Shown here one piece after another: positions 25,677 through 33,559 of a stretch of 64,000 nt of DNA (position 1 is its first letter; each line of letters begins with the position of its first letter). A program made the position numbers and the translations under genes. Below the pieces are notes generated by a model. That model ran no database searches. It saw only the letters and a list, made by a program, of their open reading frames with translations, and was not told where the DNA came from. This stretch comes from Bacteriovoracaceae bacterium. Its GTDB lineage: Bacteria > Bdellovibrionota > Bacteriovoracia > Bacteriovoracales > Bacteriovoracaceae. The DNA lies in NCBI GenBank assembly GCA_024711325.1, contig JANJTC010000007.1, positions 202,598-266,597 of the forward strand, read 5' to 3'.

Positions 25677-26552
25677 GTGTCAACCAGCTTAATCGCCATG
25701 GGCGTTGCTATTTTTCTGGTTATTAATTTAGTAGTGGGTTTGGCCATACTAAGTTTATTATTCGGAACTTTTGAAACCCTTTTTGGTAAGCCTAAACTTT
25801 CAATACTTAGATCTACCAAAAGCGGAAACTTTTTTGCCTTTGGTTTTAAGTGGAATTCGGCTAAAGAGCCTGCCGCTATCAACACTATTCGTATCCGCTT
25901 ATTCAATCCGTTTGGAAATCCGACCCAGGTTCAAGTGACCAAACAGTTTGAGCCCAAGAAAAATTCATTTGCTGTAGAAGTTGATATGGGGCCTGGTCTG
26001 ATTGACCTATTAGGTGCTAAGAATTTTGACCTGGCGACTATTCAGGTTGAAGTTGCCTCTTCTAAAGATGGTCTTTCTTGGCATTTTGATATGAAGGGAC
26101 CTAAGTTTAAGAGATTGGTTTCTGAAGCTCATCTGACTGTTGATCAATTTATTAGTGATCATAAAATTGAAACTCTTAAGACTTCTAAGCCACCGATTGA
26201 TATTCCCATCCGTAGTTTTATAGCTGATACAGTGCCAGGAAAAGGTGCTCAATTGGCCATTCCAACCAATCCTTCATTTGCCGCTCACTTTGCAGGAAGT
26301 GCTGCACCTACGACAACGGGAGGATCTGGTGGTGCCCAGGCCCCTGCCGGTGAGAACTTTGCTGTTGCTAAAGTTTGGATTGAGCCAGGTTGTATTGTTT
26401 GTAACGCTTGTGAAGATATTTATAAAGACGTTTTTGAGGTGCTTTCAGATACTTGTATCATTAGACCGAACGCTCCTCTAAACGATGGATTAAGAATTCA
26501 GGAAGCTGCCGAAGCTTGCCCAGTAGAGGTCATCAAATTTACAAAAGCATAA
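25677..26552 (+). CDS. Membrane-anchored single-cluster ferredoxin-domain protein
   Basis: A 291-residue protein starting at GTG (TTAGGAG upstream). An N-terminal membrane helix (about 5-30) is followed by a beta-rich domain without recognised family (about 45-180), a Gly/Ala/Pro linker, then a C-terminal ferredoxin domain with CIVCNAC (CxxCxxC) and the distal Cys of AAEACPVEVIKF. This pattern binds one [4Fe-4S] cluster. The topology (helix first, no signal cleavage) leaves the side of the ferredoxin domain uncertain, but a cytoplasmic domain is most likely for an Fe-S cluster. A TATAAT -10 lies at 25636-25641. A strong terminator follows. Confidence 0.8.
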   Translation: MSTSLIAMGVAIFLVINLVVGLAILSLLFGTFETLFGKPKLSILRSTKSGNFFAFGFKWNSAKEPAAINTIRIRLFNPFGNPTQVQVTKQFEPKKNSFAVEVDMGPGLIDLLGAKNFDLATIQVEVASSKDGLSWHFDMKGPKFKRLVSEAHLTVDQFISDHKIETLKTSKPPIDIPIRSFIADTVPGKGAQLAIPTNPSFAAHFAGSAAPTTTGGSGGAQAPAGENFAVAKVWIEPGCIVCNACEDIYKDVFEVLSDTCIIRPNAPLNDGLRIQEAAEACPVEVIKFTKA

Positions 26553-26555
26553 ATT

Positions 26556-26586
26556 AAAAAGGCCCTCTCTGAGGGCCTTTTTTTTT
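26556..26586. terminator. Bidirectional intrinsic terminator
   Basis: A 12-bp stem (26556-26567 with 26571-26582), a TCT loop and a T run to 26586. It serves the ferredoxin gene on plus and the MpaA-like gene on minus. Confidence 0.9.
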
Positions 26587-26588
26587 AC

Positions 26589-27278
26589 TTATTTGAGTTT
26601 TTCCCACACCAGATCTGTTTGGAAGAAGTTTTTCAATCCTTCCTCATTTTCCAACCAGATTTCCTTTAAGCTTTCACGATGCTTTTTAAGTTCAGGGCAT
26701 TCAAAAGTCAGGACTGGAGAATTATATTTCTCAACTGCAAAAGTCCCAAGGGAGCCTGGAGTAGGGTATCCAATATCTGAAGCAGTTTCATACTTATTGA
26801 ATTGAGAAAGGTAGTCGGCCACATCTTTGGAATTACCATTGTAATTAAGAATAGGTTTCCAGGTATGGAATGAAATAATCAGGCCAGGTTTATACTTATC
26901 CATGAGTTTTACCAGGTACTGGTTTTCCGGTTCTGACATGGCCTTGCTGCCTGGATTGTACTTGGCCTGAGTATGAACGCCAGTCCAGTCTTTAGTCGGC
27001 AGATTGCGATTCAGGTCGACCTGATGAGCATTCACCCGAGTTTGGGCCCGGTAGCCGTCGACATTAAGAATTGGAATAACAATCATAGGAAGATCTTTTA
27101 AGGAATGTTCTAATTTTAGCCATTGGAACAATTCTTTTAAGACGTAAACTCCCTCAACTTCATCTCCGTGTACTCCACCTATTAAGTAGAGGTATTTGGG
27201 CGCTTTGATGTCAGTCTTAAACGCCGGAATAGAATTGCCTTCAAAAGATTGTCCGCTTTCTATCTCTGAAAAAATCAT
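26589..27278 (-). CDS. M14-family zinc carboxypeptidase, MpaA-like murein peptide amidase
   Basis: A 229-residue zinc carboxypeptidase. The ligands H and E are in GGVHGDEVEG and the third H in IISFHTWKP; DLNRNLPTKDW contains the substrate-binding Asn-Arg, and E of LTFECPEL is the catalytic Glu. Size and lack of signal peptide fit cytoplasmic MpaA, which cuts the gamma-D-Glu-diaminopimelate bond of recycled murein tripeptides. The matching L-Ala-D/L-Glu epimerase is encoded at 52 kb. It overlaps the pterin-synthase gene by 4 nt. Confidence 0.82.
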   Translation of the reverse strand: MIFSEIESGQSFEGNSIPAFKTDIKAPKYLYLIGGVHGDEVEGVYVLKELFQWLKLEHSLKDLPMIVIPILNVDGYRAQTRVNAHQVDLNRNLPTKDWTGVHTQAKYNPGSKAMSEPENQYLVKLMDKYKPGLIISFHTWKPILNYNGNSKDVADYLSQFNKYETASDIGYPTPGSLGTFAVEKYNSPVLTFECPELKKHRESLKEIWLENEEGLKNFFQTDLVWEKLK

Positions 27279-27772
27279 ATTTGCTCTCTATGAAGATAAA
27301 CTGCCGACTGGCCGGGAGTCTCTTCAACCTCCACTTCTAGACTATTAAAAGAAAAACCAAACTTTTGTAAAACCTTCTTCCTGATTTCATCACAGATATA
27401 AACGGCAATTCTTTCTGCACTGGTATTCAGGATAGGAAGAAGAAGAACATCTGTCATAGGAATTGAAAAGTGGCATTCATCAGGGGTTTCGATGACGTAG
27501 TTCTTTTTTTCAGTATAAATCTTCAGGTGTTTATTATCTTTAGGTATTAGAAGTTTATGGTCTAGGAAATCACAGACTTCACGAACGATAGGCTTAATGT
27601 CCAGAAAATCAAACACCATATCTCCTGCGAGATCAGGCGCTTCCCCTCGGACTTGAACACGATAATTATGACCGTGAAGAGGTTCTCTTCCCCCGTTCTC
27701 AAAAATCATGAAGTGCGAAGATGCAAAATTAAAGTATTGCTTATAAACTTTAATCGAAAATGGAAGACTCAA
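27275..27772 (-). CDS. 6-pyruvoyl-tetrahydropterin synthase family protein, PTPS-III type
   Basis: A 165-residue T-fold pterin enzyme. The zinc-binding His are in FASSHF and HGHNY. The diagnostic segment reads REPLHGH (bases 27668-27685 hold ExxHGH): the Cys of QueD (CxxxHGH) is Arg, while a Glu sits three residues before HGH. This ExxHGH motif defines PTPS-III, which makes 6-hydroxymethyl-dihydropterin and can replace FolB in folate synthesis. A role in queuosine synthesis is therefore less likely. The start codon overlaps the 5' end of the divergent RNase HI gene. Confidence 0.82.
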   Translation of the reverse strand: MSLPFSIKVYKQYFNFASSHFMIFENGGREPLHGHNYRVQVRGEAPDLAGDMVFDFLDIKPIVREVCDFLDHKLLIPKDNKHLKIYTEKKNYVIETPDECHFSIPMTDVLLLPILNTSAERIAVYICDEIRKKVLQKFGFSFNSLEVEVEETPGQSAVYLHREQI

Positions 27773-28533
27773 AGGTCATTTCCTGTTTGGGTTTAAGTTC
27801 CAGAGAAGATACTATCGCGTTAAAAAATTGGCAAAGGGAATACGCCCTTTGCTGCATTAAGCTAAAGGTAAAAATGAAGAAAAAGCACCTTCGCGCACTG
27901 AGTTCCATCGAAAATTGGCTACAAAAGAATAATATTTCTAATGAAGAGGTTAAAAAATCGATTCTCTCCCTACGAACTGCCCTTGAGTCAATTCCCGAAT
28001 TAGCTAAAGAAGATTTCAGTGATGCCCTGCCTTTACCATCTGAGATTTCCAATGAGCCTGGTACTCTGGCCCTTTATTCAGACGGAGGATGTCGTGGGAA
28101 TCCTGGGCCTGGAGCATTCGCTTACGTCGTTCAGGAGTATAGCGGAGCTGTTCTTGCGGAAGGAGTGGAGTTCGAAGCTTACACTACCAATAATAAAATG
28201 GAGCTATCCGGTCCCCTGAGAGGACTTCAAGAATTAAAGGCCATTCTTCCTGAAGGTGGAAAAGAGCCTCTCTTAACAAAGATAAAAGTCATCACTGATT
28301 CCAAGTATGTTGTTGATGGTATGAAGAGCTGGGTTCAAGGTTGGAAAGCAAGAGGGTGGAAAAAGGCAGACAATAAACCACCTGAAAATTTGGAACTGTG
28401 GCAAGAGCTGGATCTGATTCGGAATTCATTCATGGAAGTTGAATGGGTTTGGGTTAAAGGCCATGGCGGACATCCTCAAAATGAGTATTGTGATAAAAAG
28501 GCCAATGAGGTGATGGATGAGAATATTACTTAG
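27760..28533 (+). CDS. rnhA: Ribonuclease HI with N-terminal helical extension
   Basis: A 257-residue protein whose C-terminal 155 residues are RNase HI, which removes RNA from RNA-DNA hybrids. Catalytic residues: D108 (LYSDGGCRGNPG), E148 (TNNKMEL), D180 (VITDSKYV), plus the C-terminal GHGGHPQNEYCD with His and the fourth Asp. The N-terminal 95 residues are helical and unlike the usual hybrid-binding domain. An ATG at 27874 has a better ribosome site (AAAGG) and would avoid the overlap with the divergent pterin gene, so the true protein may be 219 residues. Confidence 0.9.
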   Translation: MEDSKVISCLGLSSREDTIALKNWQREYALCCIKLKVKMKKKHLRALSSIENWLQKNNISNEEVKKSILSLRTALESIPELAKEDFSDALPLPSEISNEPGTLALYSDGGCRGNPGPGAFAYVVQEYSGAVLAEGVEFEAYTTNNKMELSGPLRGLQELKAILPEGGKEPLLTKIKVITDSKYVVDGMKSWVQGWKARGWKKADNKPPENLELWQELDLIRNSFMEVEWVWVKGHGGHPQNEYCDKKANEVMDENIT

Positions 28534-29323
28534 CCTCCTCTGGCTTGTATCAACAAATTCTTATGGGGTTTGTGGATTTAAGGCAGAAGTCGACAAAGTT
28601 TTCTCACTTTCTGGAAGTACGACGGTCCTTTTAAAAGAACTAGGTCTACTTCAGCATTCCAAGGTTAAAGGTATTTCAGTGTTTAATCCTGTTTCTGCAG
28701 GAGAATTTTCAGGGAAGGTTTATCCCGGTGGCATCTTTTTATCCCGGGACTCTTTAACTGAATTTATTGGGGGACTGGTTTTTTATGATGAGAGCCGTGA
28801 ATTAACAAAAATCCTCAATTCCATGAGTACTATAAATAGCCGTGAGATTAGAACCAGAAGCCTTAGTCCCTTACAAGCTTTTGATAAGGCCTTGGACGAA
28901 GTCTCCCTTTATCTCAAGGGCTGCGAAGACAAGGCCCGAATGCTTAGAGAAAAATTCCTAGGCTTAGAAAAGCAGCTTCTTGAAAAAGTCCCGGCAGGTC
29001 TTCCGGTGATTTTTTATCTTGGTGAACTAAGAGGCGACAGATATCCGGAAATGGTGATCGTTAATGATGGTGTGGTCAAATGGCTCAAGGATAAACAAAG
29101 AATAAAGACCTATCCATCCACACTTGCTTATGTGAACTGGTCCTCAAGAATGATGCAATCCCTGCCTGAGAATACCTTGCATGTGGGAGTCAAAGATTCA
29201 GGAAACTCTGGAGAAAAGTCTGTTAAAAGGTCATCCAAAAAGATGACCCTTATTTATCCTGGGGCATTGGTTCCTGGTCTAAGTCAACTTGAAGCATTTT
29301 TATACTGGGCCCAATCACTTTGA
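28517..29323 (+). CDS. Periplasmic substrate-binding protein, TroA/BtuF-like
   Basis: A 268-residue exported protein with a signal peptide (MRILLSLLWLVSTNSYG). The mature start KVFSLSGSTTVLLKELGL resembles the first strand-helix of metal/cobalamin/siderophore-binding proteins, followed by GLVFYDES, a long helix and a second lobe (LPVIFYLGEL). The product match is moderate, but the ATPase and FecCD/BtuC-type permease 1 kb downstream on the same strand support an ABC importer role. It overlaps rnhA by 17 nt and the convergent M48 gene by 9 nt. Confidence 0.65.
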   Translation: MRILLSLLWLVSTNSYGVCGFKAEVDKVFSLSGSTTVLLKELGLLQHSKVKGISVFNPVSAGEFSGKVYPGGIFLSRDSLTEFIGGLVFYDESRELTKILNSMSTINSREIRTRSLSPLQAFDKALDEVSLYLKGCEDKARMLREKFLGLEKQLLEKVPAGLPVIFYLGELRGDRYPEMVIVNDGVVKWLKDKQRIKTYPSTLAYVNWSSRMMQSLPENTLHVGVKDSGNSGEKSVKRSSKKMTLIYPGALVPGLSQLEAFLYWAQSL

Positions 29324-30268
29324 TTGATTGCTGTTCACAATATCCTGAGCGATCTTTTTCATCCTGAGAAATTCTGGAGTGACGGTTGTGCCTCCATTAC
29401 TCTTAATTAATATTTTCATTTCATTGGCCTGAGCAACTCTCGATTTTGAAGGTGGGTGAGAGGCCATCGCATCTGAAACCCAGCCCATGACAGCATTCTG
29501 ATTTTTCTTGGCAGCTTCTTCCATGGCCTGAAGTTTACGATAGAAGTCTCCGACTTTCTCTTTGTCGTATCCGGCATTGGTAGCATATCGAAATCCTACC
29601 CGGTCAGATTCGAGTTCATCTTCTTGAGAATTTTTCATGAAGCCATACTTTTGAATCATAAGACCTCCAACGCCGCCTGCCCCAGCTCCATAGAGAGCGT
29701 ATTTCGCTTTACAGGCAGTATCGTTGGGAGCACATAATTTTTTACTCAATAAATAACCGGCAGTACCACCAAGTGCGGCGCCGATTCCTCCAAATACCCA
29801 GGTCTTTCCTTCTTCTTTCTTGGCCATGTACATTCTTTCGGCCGTGTGACGTGCAGTCACGTGACCTATTTCATGGCCTAAAACTCCAGCAATTTCCGCT
29901 TCAGATTCGGCCATTGCAATGATGGGGGCCGTCATGAAGATACTTCCTGCCGGGAGAGCAAAAGCATTTACTGCCTTAACATCAACGACTGTAAAGCTGT
30001 AGGTATATGGGTTGTTATTGAGCTTATTGGCCTTCACAATTTTTTGCCCGATCTTATTGAGATAGGCCTGAATCTCAGGATTCCTTGCTGGAGGATAATC
30101 TTTTTTCATCTCTCCAAGTGCTTCTTTGGTCAGTTTTTTTTCTTCTTCCACCGTTAAAGCGGCTTTTTGTCCTTGGTTATTACCTTCCCTGTAACGTGTT
30201 TTTTCCGTAGCACAGGCAGAAATTAAGAAGACAATACTAAGAATCAATAAGAACTTATTTTTAGTCAT
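29315..30268 (-). CDS. M48-family metallopeptidase, lipoprotein
   Basis: A 317-residue lipoprotein peptidase. The start at 30268 has GAGGTG before it and gives a standard lipoprotein signal with lipobox ISAC. The zinc site is HEIGHVTARH with a Glu ligand in EDELESDRVGFRYA. A glycine-rich hydrophobic insertion (GGIGAALGGTAGYLL and YGAGAGGVGGLMI, about 158-210) may contact the membrane. Relatives such as BepA/LoiP act in outer-membrane protein quality control. It lies between parts of an ABC importer on the opposite strand. Confidence 0.88.
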   Translation of the reverse strand: MTKNKFLLILSIVFLISACATEKTRYREGNNQGQKAALTVEEEKKLTKEALGEMKKDYPPARNPEIQAYLNKIGQKIVKANKLNNNPYTYSFTVVDVKAVNAFALPAGSIFMTAPIIAMAESEAEIAGVLGHEIGHVTARHTAERMYMAKKEEGKTWVFGGIGAALGGTAGYLLSKKLCAPNDTACKAKYALYGAGAGGVGGLMIQKYGFMKNSQEDELESDRVGFRYATNAGYDKEKVGDFYRKLQAMEEAAKKNQNAVMGWVSDAMASHPPSKSRVAQANEMKILIKSNGGTTVTPEFLRMKKIAQDIVNSNQSK

Positions 30269-30326
30269 GATACACCTCAAAGCATTTTCCACATTTTATG
30301 TTAGAGGGTAGAATCATCCAAGAATT

Positions 30327-30917
30327 ATGTATAACTTTAAAGTAAATGATCCTCATTTTTTACCTCATTGTGGGTGTGATATCGAACTGACTATCAAGGC
30401 AGGTGAATGCGCCGTGATTGTTGGGGAAAATGGTCTGGGGAAAACGACTCTCATTCAAAATTGTTATGAACAACAAAATAAACATGCGGTATTGATTGAG
30501 CAAAAACCTCTGGATATTTTTTATGATCGAAGTTTAGGTAGAGTGAAAGACATTTTCCTGGCATCTGGAAATGAATATCTTGATCGGGATTTTTTTAACC
30601 GATGCTGGATAAGTCTTGGACTTAATCTCAAGCATGATCGCTATCTTGCAACCTTGTCCGGAGGTGAAGGGCAGGCCCTCAAGATATGTTTAGGCTTAGC
30701 TCAAAGAGTACCTATCCTGTTCTTGGATGAACCCTCCCAGTTTCTCGATTCTCAATCGAAAGTGATTTTAAATGAACTGCTACAACAACTCCTCGAGAAA
30801 AAGAAGTCGATTTTCATTGTTGAGCATGATCTGGGCTGGTTAACGGTCCCAATGACGTTTTATAAGTTAGGAACTAATGAGAGACAATTAAAGGTAGAAA
30901 AAACATGGAGTATATAG
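30327..30917 (+). CDS. ABC transporter ATP-binding protein, small (FecE/BtuD-like)
   Basis: A 196-residue ATPase with complete motifs: Walker A GENGLGKTT, signature LSGGEGQAL, Walker B ILFLDEP and H-loop IVEHD. It is about 50 residues shorter than typical FecE/BtuD proteins, mainly in the helical and C-terminal parts. It overlaps the permease gene by 13 nt. With the binding protein at 28.5 kb it would drive import of a metal chelate, haem or corrinoid; the substrate is not evident. Confidence 0.85.
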   Translation: MYNFKVNDPHFLPHCGCDIELTIKAGECAVIVGENGLGKTTLIQNCYEQQNKHAVLIEQKPLDIFYDRSLGRVKDIFLASGNEYLDRDFFNRCWISLGLNLKHDRYLATLSGGEGQALKICLGLAQRVPILFLDEPSQFLDSQSKVILNELLQQLLEKKKSIFIVEHDLGWLTVPMTFYKLGTNERQLKVEKTWSI

Positions 30918-31774
30918 TTTTAAGGTCTCTATGTGCCATTATTACCGGTGTGCTCCTTTCTCAAACCGGAAGCTTGATTCAGATGAGTACTCGAAATATT
31001 CTGGCGAGCCCTTCCACTCTTGGGTTTGATGGTCTTTCAATTTTATGGATACTTATCTTTCATTCGCTTTTATTACTTTTTGGTTACGATCATCCGGTTT
31101 TTTCATTGATCATGATGGGGATTCCGGCCTTCTCAATCGTCGGATGGTTTTATGCCTACTATCTGGGACGTCAAAAAAATATCGAGCGTCTGATCCTGAT
31201 AGGGCTCACCTTTAACTTATTGGTTGGTGCAATCTTTTCATTGTGGCAGTTTTTATTCCTGGCCTTTAATTTACCTTTTCCAGTGGAGTTATGGTTCGGG
31301 CATTTTCGATACGCTGATAGAACAGGTTTTTTAATACTCTTTTTGATAGAACTTTTCTTGATTATGGGGTGGTGGTTTTTTAGAAAAGACTTCCTGACTT
31401 TTTCTCTAGGAAAAAGCGTGGCACGCAATCTTAAGCTTAATCAGGGGAGACTATATTTATTTTTATTTATTGCAATTGCCATCGGTACTTTTTCAGTGGT
31501 CGCTTTATTTGGGGCCTTCTCTTTCTTAGGCCTGGTTTTTCCCATTATGGCCCGAAAGCTGTGGTTCAAAAAATTTGACTTAAATGGAGAGTTTCTTTGG
31601 GGCGGATTTTTTAATGGCCTCATCTTTATGGCGATTGATTTTTTGTGTTACTTTTTTCCTATCTATGGGGCAGAGGTTCCAGTGGGCCTGATTGCAACAG
31701 GTGTAGGCGCAGTGAGTCTTATTCTTCTTCTGTGGAAAGCAGATGGACACTTGGAAATACTGGCAAAGAAATGA
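30905..31774 (+). CDS. ABC transporter permease, FecCD/BtuC family
   Basis: A 289-residue polytopic protein, shorter than the usual 320-340. FecCD hallmarks are recognisable: AIITGVLLSQTGSLIQ with SPSTLGFDG near the start, GAFSFLGLVFPIMARKL in the middle (the coupling region), and EVPVGLIATGVGAVS at the end. It is translationally coupled to the ATPase gene. No TonB-dependent receptor is nearby. Confidence 0.8.
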   Translation: MEYIVLRSLCAIITGVLLSQTGSLIQMSTRNILASPSTLGFDGLSILWILIFHSLLLLFGYDHPVFSLIMMGIPAFSIVGWFYAYYLGRQKNIERLILIGLTFNLLVGAIFSLWQFLFLAFNLPFPVELWFGHFRYADRTGFLILFLIELFLIMGWWFFRKDFLTFSLGKSVARNLKLNQGRLYLFLFIAIAIGTFSVVALFGAFSFLGLVFPIMARKLWFKKFDLNGEFLWGGFFNGLIFMAIDFLCYFFPIYGAEVPVGLIATGVGAVSLILLLWKADGHLEILAKK

Positions 31775-31823
31775 AAATGAAGTTATTCTTTAAATGTTTT
31801 AAATTAACAAAGGATTGTTCCGT

Positions 31824-32546
31824 ATGAAAAAAACATGGGTTTATTTAAGCCTTATCGTTTCAGTACTAGCTCTGACTGCTTGTAACTCTAATGACCCTAA
31901 GAAAGTAAAACTTGAATCAGAAGATGATAAAACGTTCTACGCAATGGGGTACATGCTGGGTGGAAATCTTCAGCGTTTGACACTTTCGGATAAAGAGCTT
32001 CAGGCCCTTTATAAAGGTGTTGCAATGGCAGCTAAAAATGAAAAAGCGGAAGTTGATATGGGAACATATCAGAACCGTATTCAGGAAGTTTTCAAAGCTC
32101 GTATGGATAAAGTTGCAGCAAAAGAGAAAGAGTCTGGAAAAGCTTTCATTGAAAAATTCATCAAAGATGAAGGTGCTACTAAAACTGAATCTGGCCTTGC
32201 TTATAAAGTAATCAAAGAAGGTACAGGAGCGACTCCAACTGCAGAAGACATTGTTGAAGTTCACTACCACGGTACTCTTGCTGACGGTACAGTATTTGAT
32301 TCATCTGTTGAGCGTGGGAAGACAATTTCTTTCCCTCTTAACCGCGTAATCAAAGGTTGGACTGAAGGTCTTCAAACAATGAAAGAAGGCGGAAAAACTA
32401 AGTTTGTTATTCCTTCTGACCTGGCCTACGGCGAAGCTGGTGCTCCTCCAAAAATTCCTGGTGGTGCAACTCTTGTTTTCGAAGTTGAGCTCTTCAAGGT
32501 AACAAAAGCAGCTGATGCTAATAAAGCAGCTCCTAAGAAAAAGTAA
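31824..32546 (+). CDS. FKBP-type peptidyl-prolyl isomerase, lipoprotein
   Basis: A 240-residue FkpA/Mip-like isomerase. The start is the ATG at 31824 (AAGGA upstream); the TTG 9 nt earlier is ignored. The lipobox is LTAC. The helical dimerisation domain (about 30-120) precedes the FKBP domain ([51 protein letters not shown]). It probably helps fold periplasmic or outer-membrane proteins. A strong terminator follows. Confidence 0.93.
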   Translation: MKKTWVYLSLIVSVLALTACNSNDPKKVKLESEDDKTFYAMGYMLGGNLQRLTLSDKELQALYKGVAMAAKNEKAEVDMGTYQNRIQEVFKARMDKVAAKEKESGKAFIEKFIKDEGATKTESGLAYKVIKEGTGATPTAEDIVEVHYHGTLADGTVFDSSVERGKTISFPLNRVIKGWTEGLQTMKEGGKTKFVIPSDLAYGEAGAPPKIPGGATLVFEVELFKVTKAADANKAAPKKK

Positions 32547-32569
32547 TCAAATCTTTCTCAAGATTGTAG

Positions 32570-32597
32570 GGGCCAGGTTATCCTGGCCCTTTTTTTT
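32570..32597 (+). terminator. Intrinsic terminator of the FKBP lipoprotein gene
   Basis: GGGCCAGG (32570-32577), a TTAT loop and CCTGGCCC (32582-32589) are followed by eight T. The end touches the stop codon of the convergent metallopeptidase gene. Confidence 0.92.
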
Positions 32598-33447
32598 AAT
32601 CAAATGTTGGTACGAACCAACATGCTGGTCGAATTCCCATTTCATGTCCATGTGAGGGATGACAGGTTCCAATCCTTTCATCCAGACTTGAAACTGATTT
32701 ATAAGAACTGATTTCACAAATTGAGCCTTGAAAATAAGTATCCACACGGCACTGGGTAAGTGGGTGAGAATCGACTGTCTGATCGACTATGTTCTGATCG
32801 GGAGTGTTGATGTCCGGCAAGACATCTCTCCTGTATGCCATGACATTTCCCACCGAGATACCTGCCAGTGTGGTTCTAACACAAAGGGCCCTTTCCCACT
32901 CCTGCTTGAAAGAGAGGGAGCATTTTTCGGTGGCCAGAAGAGGTACCTCCTTTTCTTTAATCGCCATTTGATTGTCATCTTTCCTGAACACCTTTCTTAG
33001 GCATTTCAAAGTGGCGTAGTAATCAGCTTGTCCCTCAGTTGATGGCCAGGAAGGATCAGGCAGATTCTTTTTTGGAGCTCCACCTAGGTGGTGACCAAGT
33101 TCATGACATATGACCAAGGCGTAACCATCTTCTGTCAGCATAGGGTGTCGGGCAAATCCACCATAAAGATTAATGATGACCTCATTACCTTTTTTCGTCG
33201 TTCCAGCATTGACCCGAGGATCTTCCCATAACCGATTAATCGTAAGTTTTTTGCCAATCTTTTCAAGGATGACACTATAGGTTTCTGCTACCTTATCAAT
33301 CACCTGATGGTACTGAGCTTCTGTCAGGCCATCACTTTTTTCAGAAGGGGAGATGGTCATATTATTTTCAGGTAAAAAAGAGCAGGACCAGGATTTGGAT
33401 AAATAAATAAATAGGCTTAAAAAAAGGGGAATTAAAAAGCGCATCAT
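32596..33447 (-). CDS. Secreted HExxH metallopeptidase-like protein, paralogue A
   Basis: A 283-residue exported protein (hydrophobic signal peptide MMRFLIPLFLSLF). The zinc site is ICHELGHHLGGAP, and STEGQADYYATLKCLRK offers the third ligand Glu, as in gluzincins. Several Cys and a C-terminal block (GTCHPSHGHEMGIRPACWF) are shared with the neighbouring paralogue at 33.6 kb. The start could be either of the two adjacent ATGs; the second has better spacing from GGAGG. Substrate is unknown; secreted peptidases fit a predatory or biopolymer-degrading life. No named family could be assigned with certainty. Confidence 0.82.
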   Translation of the reverse strand: MMRFLIPLFLSLFIYLSKSWSCSFLPENNMTISPSEKSDGLTEAQYHQVIDKVAETYSVILEKIGKKLTINRLWEDPRVNAGTTKKGNEVIINLYGGFARHPMLTEDGYALVICHELGHHLGGAPKKNLPDPSWPSTEGQADYYATLKCLRKVFRKDDNQMAIKEKEVPLLATEKCSLSFKQEWERALCVRTTLAGISVGNVMAYRRDVLPDINTPDQNIVDQTVDSHPLTQCRVDTYFQGSICEISSYKSVSSLDERIGTCHPSHGHEMGIRPACWFVPTFD

Positions 33448-33521
33448 TCCTCCATGAAATTAGACCTATCATTTCTTGATTGAAGAATTCTTGTCTAGGA
33501 GGTGTGCAATGGCTTTAGTGC

Positions 33522-33551
33522 AAAAAAAAAGGGCAGCCGAAGCTGCCCTTT
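33522..33551 (-). terminator. Intrinsic terminator with UUCG tetraloop
   Basis: Read on the minus strand: GGGCAGC (33548-33542 complement), loop TTCG, GCTGCCC, then nine T (33530-33522). It ends the paralogue B transcript. Confidence 0.92.
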
Positions 33552-33559
33552 GGGGAGAA

